Both the position numbers and the translations under genes were made by a program. Below, one piece after another: positions 32,737 through 45,987 of a stretch of DNA of 64,000 bases (position 1 is its first letter; every line of letters begins with the position of its first letter). The stretch lies in the NCBI RefSeq assembly GCF_003028415.1, contig NZ_PYSV01000006.1, positions 149,329-213,328 on the forward strand, written 5' to 3'. The notes under the pieces are model-generated. The model was not told the DNA's origin. It searched no databases and saw nothing but the letters and a program-made list of their open reading frames with translations. This DNA comes from Deinococcus arcticus (GTDB lineage: Bacteria; Deinococcota; Deinococci; Deinococcales; Deinococcaceae).

Positions 32737-32782
32737 CCCGTCAGTCAAGCCGTTTCCCGCACGGCAGACGGTACGCCCGCGT

Positions 32783-33406
32783 TCAGTCCACGTCGGTCCC
32801 CAGGGCCGGGTTCAGCGCCAGTTCGGCCGCGCGCTGAATCTGCGCCGGCAGGTTGCGGCCCAGGCTCAGGGGCGGTAGGGCGTCCAGCGGGAAAAAGCGG
32901 CTGTCGGTGGTTTCGAGGTTGGCCGCGTGCGCGCTGTCCTCCGGGCCCACCAGCTCGCAGTGCACAAAGAGCTTGTACACCGCCCACAGATCCGGCGGGT
33001 GGGGGTGCTTGGCCTTGTCCACCACCGACAGCAGACGCCGGGCGCGGACCTCACGGCCCGTTTCCTCACGGACCTCGCGCACCGCGATTTCACGGGGGCT
33101 CTCGCCGGGGTCGGCCCAGCCGCCGGGCAGGCTCCAGCGGCCATCCGAGGCTTCACGGGTCAGCAGCACCTCGCCCCGGGCATTCAGGACCACGGCGCGC
33201 ACGTCCACCTTGGGCGTCAGGTAGCCCTCTTCCACCCGCAGCAGGCCCGCCACCGCCGCCGGCGCCTGCCCGGTCTGTTCGGCTAGCAACTCGGCGGACA
33301 GGTCGCGCAGGCGCTCAAAGCGCTGGCGGTCGTAGGGGTCGCGGGTGTAGGTCAGACCGGCCTGGGCAATGGACTGCAACTCGCGGAGCTGGGCCAGGGT
33401 GGGCAT
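32783..33406 (-). CDS. Nudix hydrolase with N-terminal Nudix_N domain
   Basis: 207 residues. A helical N-terminal part ([20 protein letters not shown], then [14 protein letters not shown]) is typical of Nudix_N proteins, which may bind ADP-ribose or similar. The Nudix box lies at about 95-117 ([10 protein letters not shown], then [13 protein letters not shown]). It hydrolyses nucleoside diphosphate derivatives with Mg2+. Deinococcus genomes have many Nudix genes. The ATG follows TAGAGT by 6 nt. Confidence 0.9.
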   Translation of the reverse strand: MPTLAQLRELQSIAQAGLTYTRDPYDRQRFERLRDLSAELLAEQTGQAPAAVAGLLRVEEGYLTPKVDVRAVVLNARGEVLLTREASDGRWSLPGGWADPGESPREIAVREVREETGREVRARRLLSVVDKAKHPHPPDLWAVYKLFVHCELVGPEDSAHAANLETTDSRFFPLDALPPLSLGRNLPAQIQRAAELALNPALGTDVD

Positions 33407-33412
33407 GGAACG

Positions 33413-33418
33413 ACTCTA
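33413..33418 (-). promoter_or_regulatory. -10 box TAGAGT for leaderless Nudix gene
   Basis: On the minus strand TAGAGT, 6 nt, then ATG (33406). It overlaps the stop codon of the RNA-ligase-like gene upstream. Confidence 0.45.
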
Positions 33419-33952
33419 CCCGGCGCCCAGCGGCCACGCCTCCACCGGAAGATAGACGGCCCCCGGCCCCGCCTTGCGCAGCCAGACCAGTTCGGTGGCG
33501 GTGAAGGTCAGCGGGTGGGCTTCCAGGTCGGCAAAGGTGGCCTGGGCGGCTTCCAGCACCGGGTCCAGCTTCAGGCCGCGCCGGCCCAGCGCCACCGAGA
33601 GGTGCGGCGTCATCCCTGGGCCCTCAGAGCCAAAGCGTTCGGCGGGGTTCAGGGCCGTGAGCAGCGCGAGGTGAAGCCCCACGGCGCCGGAGCTGTGGAC
33701 CTGCAGGTACAGCGCGCGGCCCCCAGGAAACAGACGTGGCCCGCCAAGGGTCAGTGGGACAGGCTGCAGCGCCGCCGCCACCGCCTGCGCGGGCACCTGC
33801 CAGGCCAGGTCAGGCCCCAGGCCGCTGCGCGCTTTCACGGTGATGTGCGGCACCGCAGCGGCGTCCCGAATCCCGTGCGCGGCGCGAAAGGCGACCACCC
33901 GCCTGGCCAGTGTGGCCGGGGGCAACAGGGCCAGGAGGTGCGAGGCGGTCAT
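33416..33952 (-). CDS. 2H phosphoesterase (2'-5' RNA ligase-like)
   Basis: 178 residues. Two H-x-T/S motifs, H36-x-T38 in VPHITVK and H117-x-S119 in TPHLSVALG, form the active site of the LigT/2H phosphoesterase fold. Such proteins hydrolyse or ligate 2',3'-cyclic phosphates on RNA or nucleotides. The start [12 protein letters not shown] is chosen since the strand LLALLPP opens the fold. Divergent from gcvT; in the 150-base gap only the gcvT -10 box is seen, with no glycine-riboswitch core. Confidence 0.75.
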   Translation of the reverse strand: MTASHLLALLPPATLARRVVAFRAAHGIRDAAAVPHITVKARSGLGPDLAWQVPAQAVAAALQPVPLTLGGPRLFPGGRALYLQVHSSGAVGLHLALLTALNPAERFGSEGPGMTPHLSVALGRRGLKLDPVLEAAQATFADLEAHPLTFTATELVWLRKAGPGAVYLPVEAWPLGAG

Positions 33953-34090
33953 GCCTTCCCCGTCAGGCGACGGAGAGCAGCCCAAAAGAAAGGAAATCCT
34001 TCCCACTGGACAGGTTTTTCAGCGCGCTGCATCCCCCTCTTCCCCCTTGTTCTCGTCCGCACCGCCCGGACGGCCGAGCCCCCGTTCCGC

Positions 34091-34096
34091 TACGAT
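34091..34096 (+). promoter_or_regulatory. -10 box TACGAT for leaderless gcvT
   Basis: TACGAT, 6 nt, then ATG at 34103. Confidence 0.45.
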
Positions 34097-34102
34097 TTTC
34101 CC

Positions 34103-35173
<1,071 letters not shown>

Positions 35174-35275
35174 GTGGGGTACAGGCGGCAGCGTACAGTC
35201 AACACCTCCCGCCTCCTGCAGACCGCGCACCCTTTCCTACACACTTTTCCCCCCAAACCCCGGAGAATACACACC

Positions 35276-35638
<363 letters not shown>

Positions 35639-35642
35639 CAGA

Positions 35643-35727
35643 GGCCGTGAGCCATGAGCTTTGAGCCCTGGGGCCGCGCGCCCACAGGCTCCTTTGTTCT
35701 GCCGTCTTTTCCCCCTGGCTCATGGCC
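35643..35727. repeat. Inverted CATGAGC-word repeat between gcvH and gcvP
   Basis: Arms GGCCGTGAGCCA (35643-35654) and TGGCTCATGGCC (35716-35727) pair with one wobble. Same words as at 1154, 9581 and 57587. It might attenuate gcvP relative to gcvTH. Confidence 0.5.
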
Positions 35728-35757
35728 CACAGCCCAGAGCCCTTCCCAGGAGTCCCC

Positions 35758-38625
<2,868 letters not shown>

Positions 38626-38653
38626 GTCTGCCCTGCACGTCATTCAATTCGTG

Positions 38654-38681
38654 CCCCGGCCCCTTTTTGCATAGGCCGGGG
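38654..38681 (+). terminator. Hairpin after gcvP
   Basis: Arms CCCCGGCC and GGCCGGGG with a 12-base loop; TTGCGTTT follows. Weak intrinsic terminator. Confidence 0.45.
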
Positions 38682-38808
38682 TTGCGTTTGGCCTGAGCGG
38701 CTGGCACCGCAGCCTCCTTACCCATCGCTGCGCCCGGGTGTGGGAGAAGGACCCGCATGCCCATCTGTTTCTCCCCTCTTCTTCACCTGGGCCGCCGATC
38801 ATTCCCTT

Positions 38809-39212
38809 ATGACGACGTCACAGCCGAACACTGCCCTGAACCGCGTCACCAATTTCCTGGGGTACTTCAGCCTGGGCCTGGGCGGGCTGGAAGCTGCGGC
38901 GCCAGGGGCCCTGGCCCGCACGCTAGGCCTGGAGGGCCGCCAAGGGCTGCTGCGCCTGTACGGGGTGCGGGAGATTGGCGCTGGCGCCGCACTGCTGACC
39001 CAGACAGGCACCGGCAAGTGGCTGTGGTCGCGTGTGGCTGGCGACGTGCTGGACATTGCCACGCTGCTCCCTGCCCTCAGCACCCGGAACCCCAAACGCA
39101 CAAATGCGGGGTCGCGCTGGCCTCGGTGGTAGCGGTGACTGGGGTGGACCTCTGGGCAGCGCTGCAATGGGCTGAGCACGAGGCGAGGGCCAGGAAGCCG
39201 CTGGCTACCTGA
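38809..39212 (+). pseudogene. Frameshifted small membrane protein gene
   Basis: MTTSQPNTALNRVTNFLGYF begins a protein with hydrophobic segments and the text GVREIGAGAALLTQ. The frame stops early at 39132, after RTNAGSRWPRW. One frame over, the sequence continues with a fitting hydrophobic helix (GVALASVVAVTGVDLWAALQ) and ends at 39212. The switch is at a G run (GCGGGGTCG, about 39104); one more G would join the two. Either an inactivating mutation or a sequencing error. No family assigned. Confidence 0.6.
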
Positions 39213-39220
39213 GCCCGTTC

Positions 39221-39226
39221 TAAACT
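39221..39226 (+). promoter_or_regulatory. -10 box TAAACT for leaderless nucleotidyltransferase gene
   Basis: TAAACT, 6 nt, then ATG at 39233. Confidence 0.45.
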
Positions 39227-39232
39227 AACGTT

Positions 39233-39682
39233 ATGACGCACTTTTCCGACGATTTCCGCGACTTTCTGGAAGCGCTGAACGGACGGCAAGTGCGCTATCT
39301 GGTGGCAGGTGCATTCGCCCTGGCTGCTCACGGCCACCCCCGATACACCAAGGACCTGGACATTTGGTTGGATGTCAGCCCAGACAATGCGCAGCGGCTT
39401 GTGGCTGCCCTGCGTGACTTTGGCTTCGGCAGTCTGGGCCTGACCGAGCAGGATTTCTTGACAGAAAACATTGTGGTTCAGTTAGGCTACGAACCGAACC
39501 GCATTGATCTCCTCACCACTTTGGATGGCGTGACCTTCAGTGAGGCTTATCCACGCCGCGTCATGCTCTCGCTGGCAGGTTATCCAGCCCCTGTGCTGGA
39601 CGTACAGAGTTTGAAGACGAACAAACGCGCCACGGGCCGTTTGCGGGACCTGGCAGATATAGAAGAATTGGGGGATTCGTGA
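39233..39682 (+). CDS. Nucleotidyltransferase-fold protein (MNT / AbiEii-like)
   Basis: 149 residues. LVAGAFALAAHGHPRYTKDL with D41 and D43 (DLDIWLD) is the catalytic core of the minimal nucleotidyltransferase fold seen in toxin-antitoxin and abortive-infection systems. LDVQSLKTNKRATGRLRDLA, where such proteins place a late K-x-A-x-R-x-KDL motif, is close to the end. The DNA is less GC-rich than its neighbours. The next gene overlaps by GTGA, so the two form a bicistron. Confidence 0.7.
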   Translation: MTHFSDDFRDFLEALNGRQVRYLVAGAFALAAHGHPRYTKDLDIWLDVSPDNAQRLVAALRDFGFGSLGLTEQDFLTENIVVQLGYEPNRIDLLTTLDGVTFSEAYPRRVMLSLAGYPAPVLDVQSLKTNKRATGRLRDLADIEELGDS

Positions 39683-39867
39683 CCCGTAAAGCCACCGTCA
39701 AGATTTATCAGAAAGGCACCGAGCCCCCAGCTTCAGCCGAATGGCGTGACCGTACGCCTGAGGAACGGATCATGGAAGTGTTTCGCCTGCGCGCCATGTG
39801 GGGCGCCGACCGCGAACCCATGCAGCGCGTTGTGGCGATTCGACCTTTGAAGAAGCTGGGAGGCTAA
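39679..39867 (+). CDS. Small basic partner of the nucleotidyltransferase
   Basis: 62 residues from a GTG overlapping the preceding stop (GTGA): MTRKATVKIYQKGTEPPASA, then EWRDRTPEERIMEVFRLRAM. One helix (PEERIMEVFRLRAMWGAD) dominates. No family recognised. Size, overlap and position suit an antitoxin-like or regulatory partner. Confidence 0.55.
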   Translation: MTRKATVKIYQKGTEPPASAEWRDRTPEERIMEVFRLRAMWGADREPMQRVVAIRPLKKLGG

Positions 39868-39880
39868 CTAGCGACCAAAA

Positions 39881-39905
39881 CAAAAAACCCGCCCTCTTCG
39901 GCGGT
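39881..39905 (-). terminator. Intrinsic terminator reading leftward, downstream of pfpI
   Basis: On the minus strand CCGCC, GAAGAG, GGCGG then GTTTTTTGTTTTGG. A clear U-rich tail. Apart from this and the next hairpin, the gap 39868-40057 is empty. Confidence 0.65.
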
Positions 39906-40015
39906 GATAAAACCAAGATAGCCCGGTATGCACCCGGCGTCAAGCCCTACGCAGCTACCCGATTCACGCCGTCCAGCGCAGCACTTTCAAACCCTCACAA
40001 GTCCAGATATGCACG

Positions 40016-40049
40016 AAAAAGGCGGGCCGCCCTCTCCCGGCACCCGCCT
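40016..40049 (-). terminator. Intrinsic terminator just after pfpI
   Basis: On the minus strand AGGCGGG pairs with CCCGCCT, followed by TTTT. It starts 8 bases after the pfpI stop. Confidence 0.65.
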
Positions 40050-40057
40050 CTCCCTGT

Positions 40058-40633
40058 TTACCGCTTGTTGCCGTGGTCCCCTTCCTGAAACTCCTCAATC
40101 ATCTTCTCAATGAACGCGGGCAGATCGTCCGGTTTGCGGCTGGTCACAATGCCCCGGTCCACCACGACTTCCTTATCCATCCACTCGGCGCCCGCCAGTC
40201 CTAATTCATGCTTCAGACTGGGCCAACCTGTCATCTTCAGCCCTTTTGCAATCCCCGTTTCGCTGAGGCTCCAGGGGCCGTGGCAGATGGCGGCAATGGG
40301 CTGGCCGTGGTCATAAAAGGCACGCACGAACTGCATGGCGTAGGCGTCCAGCCGCAGCTTGTCGGGGTTCACGGTGCCGCCGGGCAGCAGCAGGCCGTCG
40401 TAGTCGCTGGGGTTGGCCTGCGTGACCGTGTGGTCCACGTCGTACTTGTCCCTGGGCACGAGGTCGCCTTCCATGCTCTGAATCTGGCCCGGCTTCAGGC
40501 TGATCAGGTGCGTGGTGGCCCCGGCGGCTTCCAGGGCCTGCCGGGGCCTCACCAGCTCCACCTGCTCCACCCCATCGGCGGCGAGAATGGCGATCACTTT
40601 GCCGGCCAGCGGCTTGCCTGTCGGGTCGCTCAT
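40058..40633 (-). CDS. DJ-1/PfpI family protein
   Basis: 191 residues. The nucleophile elbow is C117-H118 in [10 protein letters not shown], with an acidic residue in the VEQVELVRP segment near residue 23-26. The family includes intracellular proteases, deglycases and stress proteins; YhbO/PfpI-like members protect against oxidation. The start [17 protein letters not shown] and length match the PfpI subfamily. Confidence 0.88.
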   Translation of the reverse strand: MSDPTGKPLAGKVIAILAADGVEQVELVRPRQALEAAGATTHLISLKPGQIQSMEGDLVPRDKYDVDHTVTQANPSDYDGLLLPGGTVNPDKLRLDAYAMQFVRAFYDHGQPIAAICHGPWSLSETGIAKGLKMTGWPSLKHELGLAGAEWMDKEVVVDRGIVTSRKPDDLPAFIEKMIEEFQEGDHGNKR

Positions 40634-40713
40634 GCGCCCCAGCGTGGCGGCAAAGCCGGGCGATGAGGTGACGGCGCGCTGAAGGGGGGTTCATGAGGGC
40701 CCACACAAGCAAA

Positions 40714-40747
40714 AGGCCGCGCCGGAAGGGGGCTCCGGGCGCGGCCT
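40714..40747 (-). terminator. Intrinsic terminator after the cupin gene
   Basis: On the minus strand AGGCCGCGCC pairs with GGCGCGGCCT (one bulge) and is followed by TTTTGCTTGTG. Confidence 0.7.
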
Positions 40748-40764
40748 GGGGCAGCGAAAGCCGG

Positions 40765-41079
40765 TTACTTGCCCGTGGGCGGCGTGGTGACCTCCACGGC
40801 CGTCAGCGTCTCCAGAATGCGGTAGCGGTGCGGCGCATTCATGGGTACGCAGTAAGAGTCGCCGGGTTCCAGCGTGACCGTCTGGCCGTCCACCGTCAGC
40901 TCGGCGCGGCCCGAGATCACGTAGCCCAGGGTCTCGTACTCGGCGCGGGTCTCGGGCTTCTCGCCTGCGGGCTCCTCGCGGTGCCACAGGCGCATGCTGG
41001 CGTGCTGGCCGCGAATCAGGTGGTGCTCGCCGTCTGGGCCGTGGGTGGTGTCGCGCTGGCTGACTTTGTAGGTGGTCAT
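40765..41079 (-). CDS. Single-domain cupin
   Basis: 104 residues. The cupin motifs are YETLGYVISGRAELTVDGQT and EPGDSYCVPMNAPHRYRILE, where the second histidine site is present but the first lacks the usual H-x-H. It may bind a metal weakly or a small ligand. Function unknown. In the gap from 41080 to the dnaG start nothing else is seen. Confidence 0.8.
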   Translation of the reverse strand: MTTYKVSQRDTTHGPDGEHHLIRGQHASMRLWHREEPAGEKPETRAEYETLGYVISGRAELTVDGQTVTLEPGDSYCVPMNAPHRYRILETLTAVEVTTPPTGK

Positions 41080-41296
41080 GCCTCAGCCTGTCCCGCCTGC
41101 GCCTGGGGGGGATGAGGGGGGCCTTCAGGCAGGGTTACGTGGCTGGCGCTGCAGGGAATGCCGCCCTGCACGGCCTTGCCACGCCGCCCCCATTTTTTGT
41201 TGTCCCAGAGGTCATTTTTGCCCCCTAGCCGGAACTGTCGGGTGGGGAGTACACTGGCCGTCTAACGGGCCTGCGTGCCCAGGGGGGTGAGGACAC

Positions 41297-43072
41297 ATCG
41301 GCACCAAGGAGGACGTTCGTTCGCGGCTGAGCATCGCGGACGTGGTGGGCGAATACGTGCGCCTCGCCCCGGCGGGCAAGGGCCGCCTGAAGGGCCTGTG
41401 CCCCTTTCACAAGGAAAAGAGCCCCAGCTTTCAGGTGGACACCGAGCAGGGTTATTTCTACTGCTTCGGCTGCAAGGCGGGCGGAGACGTGTTTGCCTTC
41501 GTGCAGCGAACCGAGAACCTGAGCTTCGGAGACGCCCTGCGCAAGCTGGCGGAAAAGGCGGGCGTGCAGGTGGAGGCCAAGTACGGCGAGAGAAGCAGCC
41601 GCGACCTGTACGACGTGAACGCCTTCGCTCTGGCCTATTTCCGCGACAGCCTGGCCGGGCCCCTGGGCACCGCCGCGCGCGAGTACCTGACCCGGCGCGG
41701 ACTGACCCCGGCCACCGTGGACGCCTTTGAACTGGGCTTTGCCCCGGACGGCTGGGACGGCCTGCTCAAACACGCCCGCGTGAAGGGCGTCAGCGAAAGG
41801 CAGCTGCTGGACGCCGGCCTGCTGACCGAGAACCCGGAATCGGGCCGCGTGTACGACCGCTTCCGCGCCCGGGTGATGTTTCCTATCCGCGATCACCTGG
41901 GCCGGCTGGTGGGCTTTGGGGGCCGGGTACTGGACGACAGCAAGCCCAAGTACCTCAACACCCCGGAAACCGAGGCCTTTCGCAAGGGCGAACTGCTGTA
42001 CGGCCTGGACAAGGCCCGCACTGGCCTGGGCAGCGGCACCGAACTGGTGGTAGTGGAAGGGTACATGGACGTGATCACCATGCACCAGCACGGCTTTACC
42101 GGCGCCGTGGCCTCCCTGGGTACTGCCCTGACCGCCGAGCACGCCACGCTGCTCGAACGCCTGGGCGCGCAGAGCATCGTGCTGCTGTTTGACCGCGATG
42201 AGGCGGGCCTGAAGGCCACCCTTTCCGGGCTGGACCAGGTGCTGGGGGCCAAGTTCCGGGTGCGCGCCACCAGCGTGCCCAGCGGGAAGGACCCGGCCGA
42301 CACCCTGCTGGCGGGCGACGTTGACAGCCTGCGCCGGGCGCTGGCCAGTGGACTGGACGAGGTTCGTTACCGCGTGCAGGCCGCCATTGAAAAACACGGC
42401 ACCGCCACCAGCGAGGGCAAGCGCCGCATTCTGCTGGAGCTGCTGCCGCGCATGCAGAACCTCGACCCCCTGGACGAGATTGCCGAGGGCGTGCGCGCCG
42501 CCGCCTGCGAGACGCTGGGCATCAAACCCGAGGCCCTGATGGAATGGATTGCCAGCAAGGCCAAGCGCCGCACGCTGACCGACACCCACCTTGCCGGCAT
42601 GAGCACCGCGCGCCACGAGGAGGACCGCGAACTGGCGCTCCTGAAGCAGCTGCTGGTGGACCCCAGCCTGCTGGCCAAGCTGGACGGCTCCATGCCCTGG
42701 CGCAACGAGGCCGTGCGCAAGGTCATGCTGGCCGCGCGCGGCGCCCAGAGCCCCGACGACATTCTGGACATCTTCCGGGGGCAGCCCGAAGAACAGCTGC
42801 TCATCCGCCTGATGTTCGAGGGGCGGGATTCGGGGACGATTGGCCGGGAAAACAGCCACCAGTACGAGCAGAAGGTGGGCGCCTACGCAGCGGCGGCCGT
42901 GGACGACATTCAGGTGGGCCTGAGCATTGACGCCCTGCGCGCCGAGGTGGACCTGCTCAAGACCCAGGTGGCGGGGGCCGCACCAGCAGAGCAGTTGGGG
43001 CTGCTGCGCCAGATTCAGGAGTTGCAGCGGGCGATTGAGGCCGAGAAGCGGGCGCGGCGCGGCGGCGCCTAG
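41297..43072 (+). CDS. dnaG: DNA primase, apparently with an ATC start codon
   Basis: 591 residues if read from ATC at 41297. That gives [20 protein letters not shown], the expected primase beginning. In this frame a TGA lies at 41288, and the first ordinary start is GTG at 41342, which would cut the conserved first helix (15 residues). GTGAGG lies 5 bases before the ATC. The zinc-binding domain is C35, H38, C56, C59; the TOPRIM domain has [14 protein letters not shown] and LLFDRDEAG; the C-terminal helicase-binding part follows. It makes RNA primers for replication. Confidence 0.9.
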   Translation: MGTKEDVRSRLSIADVVGEYVRLAPAGKGRLKGLCPFHKEKSPSFQVDTEQGYFYCFGCKAGGDVFAFVQRTENLSFGDALRKLAEKAGVQVEAKYGERSSRDLYDVNAFALAYFRDSLAGPLGTAAREYLTRRGLTPATVDAFELGFAPDGWDGLLKHARVKGVSERQLLDAGLLTENPESGRVYDRFRARVMFPIRDHLGRLVGFGGRVLDDSKPKYLNTPETEAFRKGELLYGLDKARTGLGSGTELVVVEGYMDVITMHQHGFTGAVASLGTALTAEHATLLERLGAQSIVLLFDRDEAGLKATLSGLDQVLGAKFRVRATSVPSGKDPADTLLAGDVDSLRRALASGLDEVRYRVQAAIEKHGTATSEGKRRILLELLPRMQNLDPLDEIAEGVRAAACETLGIKPEALMEWIASKAKRRTLTDTHLAGMSTARHEEDRELALLKQLLVDPSLLAKLDGSMPWRNEAVRKVMLAARGAQSPDDILDIFRGQPEEQLLIRLMFEGRDSGTIGRENSHQYEQKVGAYAAAAVDDIQVGLSIDALRAEVDLLKTQVAGAAPAEQLGLLRQIQELQRAIEAEKRARRGGA

Positions 43073-43384
43073 CCGGAGGCCGGGACAGGCACCACACGGC
43101 GGCCTTGCCTGGGCGCTCCGGCCCGCTTCCCTACACCCGAAGGGCGGCGCTCTCCGACGGCCGGCATTGCCCACCCCGGAGTGGCGGAGGGCAGAGGCCC
43201 GACACAGGACCTGTCTCTGAACAGCAGACGTGAGACGGAACTCAGGTGAGCCGCAGGCGAGGGGTGCGCAGACTCGCAGTGCTGGCCTGCAGACCGAGCA
43301 CGAGAAAAGACGGGACTCCGGCGATGGAACAGCACCCCTGCGCGCTTCTCAAGAGGCTTTGGCATCAGAGGCGTCCCGGATGTT

Positions 43385-43610
43385 ATACGGGTTCCGAAAA
43401 ATTCCGTAACTCGTTACGGAATTTTTTCGACCGAAGGGAGCAGGAAAAGATGCGGATTTCCGGGAATTGGGCTGGAACAGCGCCGAAGGCGGGGAACATC
43501 CCCCTTCTTCCCGGATGTTACGGAAATGAACGGAATCCGTATTACGGCTGCCGAAACATGCGGTCTCTCAGGACAGCATTCCTCCAACCGGAGGGACTCG
43601 CAGAGCTGCA
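43385..43610 (-). repeat. Dispersed repeat copy C, with a terminator-like hairpin after dnaG
   Basis: Reverse-strand copy: AATACGGATTCCGTTCATTT, CATCCGGGAAGAA, CAATTCCCGGAAATCCG and TTTTCCTGCTCCCTTCGGTC line up with the copy at 59045. Its outer end is a strong hairpin (43396-43428), AAATTCCGTAAC / GTTACGGAATTT, with a T-run on the plus strand, so it may terminate dnaG transcription. The rest of the dnaG-tRNA gap (43073-43384) shows nothing recognisable. Confidence 0.6.
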
Positions 43611-43676
43611 CAGAAGTGGCCCAGTACACCACAGGGCACAACAGCGAAAACCCCACCTTGCGGCGGGGTTTCTGTC

Positions 43677-43755
<79 letters not shown>

Positions 43756-43768
43756 CCTGGGTGACACG

Positions 43769-43860
<92 letters not shown>

Positions 43861-43883
43861 ATACTGCGTCTGGATTGTCATGT

Positions 43884-43972
<89 letters not shown>

Positions 43973-44041
43973 CGGCGTGGTGGGGCGCGCTGTCGGGTGT
44001 CCTAAGCGCGAGGGGAAGTATATGAGCACGCGCCGACCTTG

Positions 44042-45289
44042 TCAACGCCTGCGGCGCCAGCCCCACAGGGCCACCGCCGCCAGTGCCAGGGGCAGCCAGG
44101 CCCCCGCGTGCCGGGAGGGCCGCGCCTCACCGCGCAGCAGGGCGCGCAGAGCTTCTTCGTGGGGGGTGGCGGGGGGCTGGGGCCGGGTCTGTGGGGGCAG
44201 CGTCAGGTCGGCGCTCAGCACAGCCGTGTGATAGGCGTTTTCCTCCGGGTGGCCGCTCCCCGCTGCGCGCTGCGCGCCCAGTTCTCGCAGGGTCTTATGG
44301 GCCCCCTCGCCCACCCAGGGGGCCAGGGCCAGAAAGCCGGGGCGGGGGGCCGTCATCACGTAACTCCGGGGCTGCGGCGCCTCGTCGGCGGGGCCAGTGA
44401 TGGCGCTCTGGCCATCGAAGGTCAGGTCCAGCAGGTTGCCCACCACCATGGGATTGACCGCGTAGCGAATCTGGGGGCTGGTGGCGGTCACCTGCCAGCT
44501 GCTCTCCAGCCACGCCACCGGCTGGTCGCGCACGTTTTCGGGGTCCGGCGGCAGGCCCTCGCGGGCGGTCCAGGGCGAGCCATTGGCGTCGGGCTGCAGC
44601 AGCACCGTGCAGCCCTGCGCCTCCAGGCGGCCAATCACATCGGCCCGGAAGGCGTCCAGGCTGATGGCCACGCCCAGGTCCCCGGCCGGCGTGGGAAACA
44701 CGCGCAGCTCCTCCAGCTGCCCGGGGCTCAGGTCCACTCCACCTGCCTCTTCATCCGGAGTCAGGTGCACCTTGTCGGCGGTGCCGATCAGGTCGCCCTG
44801 GGGGCCAAACAGCACGGTCTGATTGGTCAGCACCCCGGGCACGCGGCGCAGCTGGGCGCCCACGCGCTCGTAGCGCGGCATGGGGGCCGACCCGCAGCAC
44901 AGGTACACACCGAACTCGCGCGCCAGCTCGCGGCAGGTGTGCAGGTACAGCGCCGCGTTCTCGTCTATGGTCGCCAGTTGCAGCGCCCGCACCGGCGAAA
45001 CCCGTTCGCGCAGCAGCAGCGGCAGGGTGCGCGGCAGCCGGGCCACAAACAGCGCCAGCGCCACCCGCTGGAAGGTGCCCAGCCGCAGCGCCCAGCCCCC
45101 ACCACGCAGCACCAGCGGCAGGCCGTTGAGTTCGGTCAGCACGACCAGATTGGGCCGGTCCGGCGCAAGGTGCGGCCGGGCCGCATTCAGCTGCGCGCGC
45201 AGCCAGCGGCGAAAGCGCGGGGCCGAGATGAAATCGGTGGCGTGCCACTGGGGCTGCACAGCCACGGCGCGAACGGTGCGGGGAAGCAT
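44042..45289 (-). CDS. Nitrilase-fold protein lacking the catalytic cysteine, with a C-terminal membrane helix
   Basis: 415 residues from the ATG at 45289, which follows TAGGCT by 6 nt. The carbon-nitrogen hydrolase fold is recognisable: E53 in VVLTELNGLP and K173 in TADKVHLTPDEE match two of the Glu-Lys-Cys triad, but the cysteine position reads VAISLDAFRAD with S210. The C-terminus has a hydrophobic helix followed by WGWRRRR, a likely membrane anchor with most of the protein outside or inside not determinable. Either a changed enzyme or a binding protein. Confidence 0.7.
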   Translation of the reverse strand: MLPRTVRAVAVQPQWHATDFISAPRFRRWLRAQLNAARPHLAPDRPNLVVLTELNGLPLVLRGGGWALRLGTFQRVALALFVARLPRTLPLLLRERVSPVRALQLATIDENAALYLHTCRELAREFGVYLCCGSAPMPRYERVGAQLRRVPGVLTNQTVLFGPQGDLIGTADKVHLTPDEEAGGVDLSPGQLEELRVFPTPAGDLGVAISLDAFRADVIGRLEAQGCTVLLQPDANGSPWTAREGLPPDPENVRDQPVAWLESSWQVTATSPQIRYAVNPMVVGNLLDLTFDGQSAITGPADEAPQPRSYVMTAPRPGFLALAPWVGEGAHKTLRELGAQRAAGSGHPEENAYHTAVLSADLTLPPQTRPQPPATPHEEALRALLRGEARPSRHAGAWLPLALAAVALWGWRRRR

Positions 45290-45295
45290 GGGCAC

Positions 45296-45301
45296 AGCCT
45301 A
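45296..45301 (-). promoter_or_regulatory. -10 box TAGGCT for the leaderless nitrilase-like gene
   Basis: On the minus strand TAGGCT, 6 nt, then ATG (45289). It supports this ATG over the GTG two codons upstream. Confidence 0.5.
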
Positions 45302-45339
45302 GCGAGTGCCGGGCGCCACCGTTCCGGCCGGGGCCCGGC

Positions 45340-45345
45340 TATGCT
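45340..45345 (+). promoter_or_regulatory. -10 box TATGCT for leaderless pxpB
   Basis: TATGCT, 6 nt, then ATG at 45352. Only about 40 bases separate it from the divergent TAGGCT box of the nitrilase-like gene. Confidence 0.55.
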
Positions 45346-45351
45346 GCGGCC

Positions 45352-45987
45352 ATGTCCGGCGCCGCGCCCACCTTCACGCCGCTGGGCGACGCCGCACTGG
45401 TGGTTTACACCCCGCAGGCGCGCGCCCTGGTCAGCCGGCTGACCCAGCAGCCGCCCCCCGGTCTGCTGGACGCGGTCCCGGCACTGGGGCAGGTCACGCT
45501 GCTGTTTGACCCCCTGCGCACCGACGCCGGGCCCCTGGCGCAGGCAGTGCGCCGCCTGCTGGCCACCGGCTCGGCCGAGCCAGCCCACCCCGGGCGCCGG
45601 CTGACCATCGCCGTGACCTTCGGCGGCCCCGATCTGCCCTGGTGCGCGGCCCACGCCGGGCTCAGCGAGGCGGCCTTCATCCAGGCCCTGTGCGCGGCGC
45701 CACTGGAGGTGGCCTTTGTGGGCTTTACCCCGGGTTTCGCCTTTCTGACCGGGCTGCCCCCTGGACTGCAGATGCCGCGCCTGGCCGCCCCGCGCGAACA
45801 GGTGCCGGCCGGCAGCGTGGCGCTGGGTGGGCCCTGGGCCGGGGTCTATCCGCGCGCCACGCCGGGGGGGTGGCGCCTTGTGGGGCACACGGCGTTTCAG
45901 CCCTTCGATCTTGCCCGCGCCGAACCCGTGCCGTGGCGGGCGGGGGACCGGGTGCGTTTTCAGGACCTGGGGGCCCAGGGTGGCTGA
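45352..45987 (+). CDS. pxpB: 5-oxoprolinase subunit PxpB
   Basis: 211 residues of the KipI/PxpB family. It has FTPLGDAALVV near the start, then the conserved FVGFTPGFAFLTGLP and REQVPAGSVALGGPWAGVYP. With PxpC and PxpA it opens 5-oxoproline to glutamate using ATP. The next gene overlaps by 8 bases. Confidence 0.92.
   Translation: MSGAAPTFTPLGDAALVVYTPQARALVSRLTQQPPPGLLDAVPALGQVTLLFDPLRTDAGPLAQAVRRLLATGSAEPAHPGRRLTIAVTFGGPDLPWCAAHAGLSEAAFIQALCAAPLEVAFVGFTPGFAFLTGLPPGLQMPRLAAPREQVPAGSVALGGPWAGVYPRATPGGWRLVGHTAFQPFDLARAEPVPWRAGDRVRFQDLGAQGG

Noticed and set aside
33953..34102. Possible glycine riboswitch before gcvT
   Set aside because: Some GGAGAG- and GGACAG-like text is present, but no paired tandem aptamer cores are seen, and the TACGAT box 6 nt before the ATG implies a leaderless mRNA.
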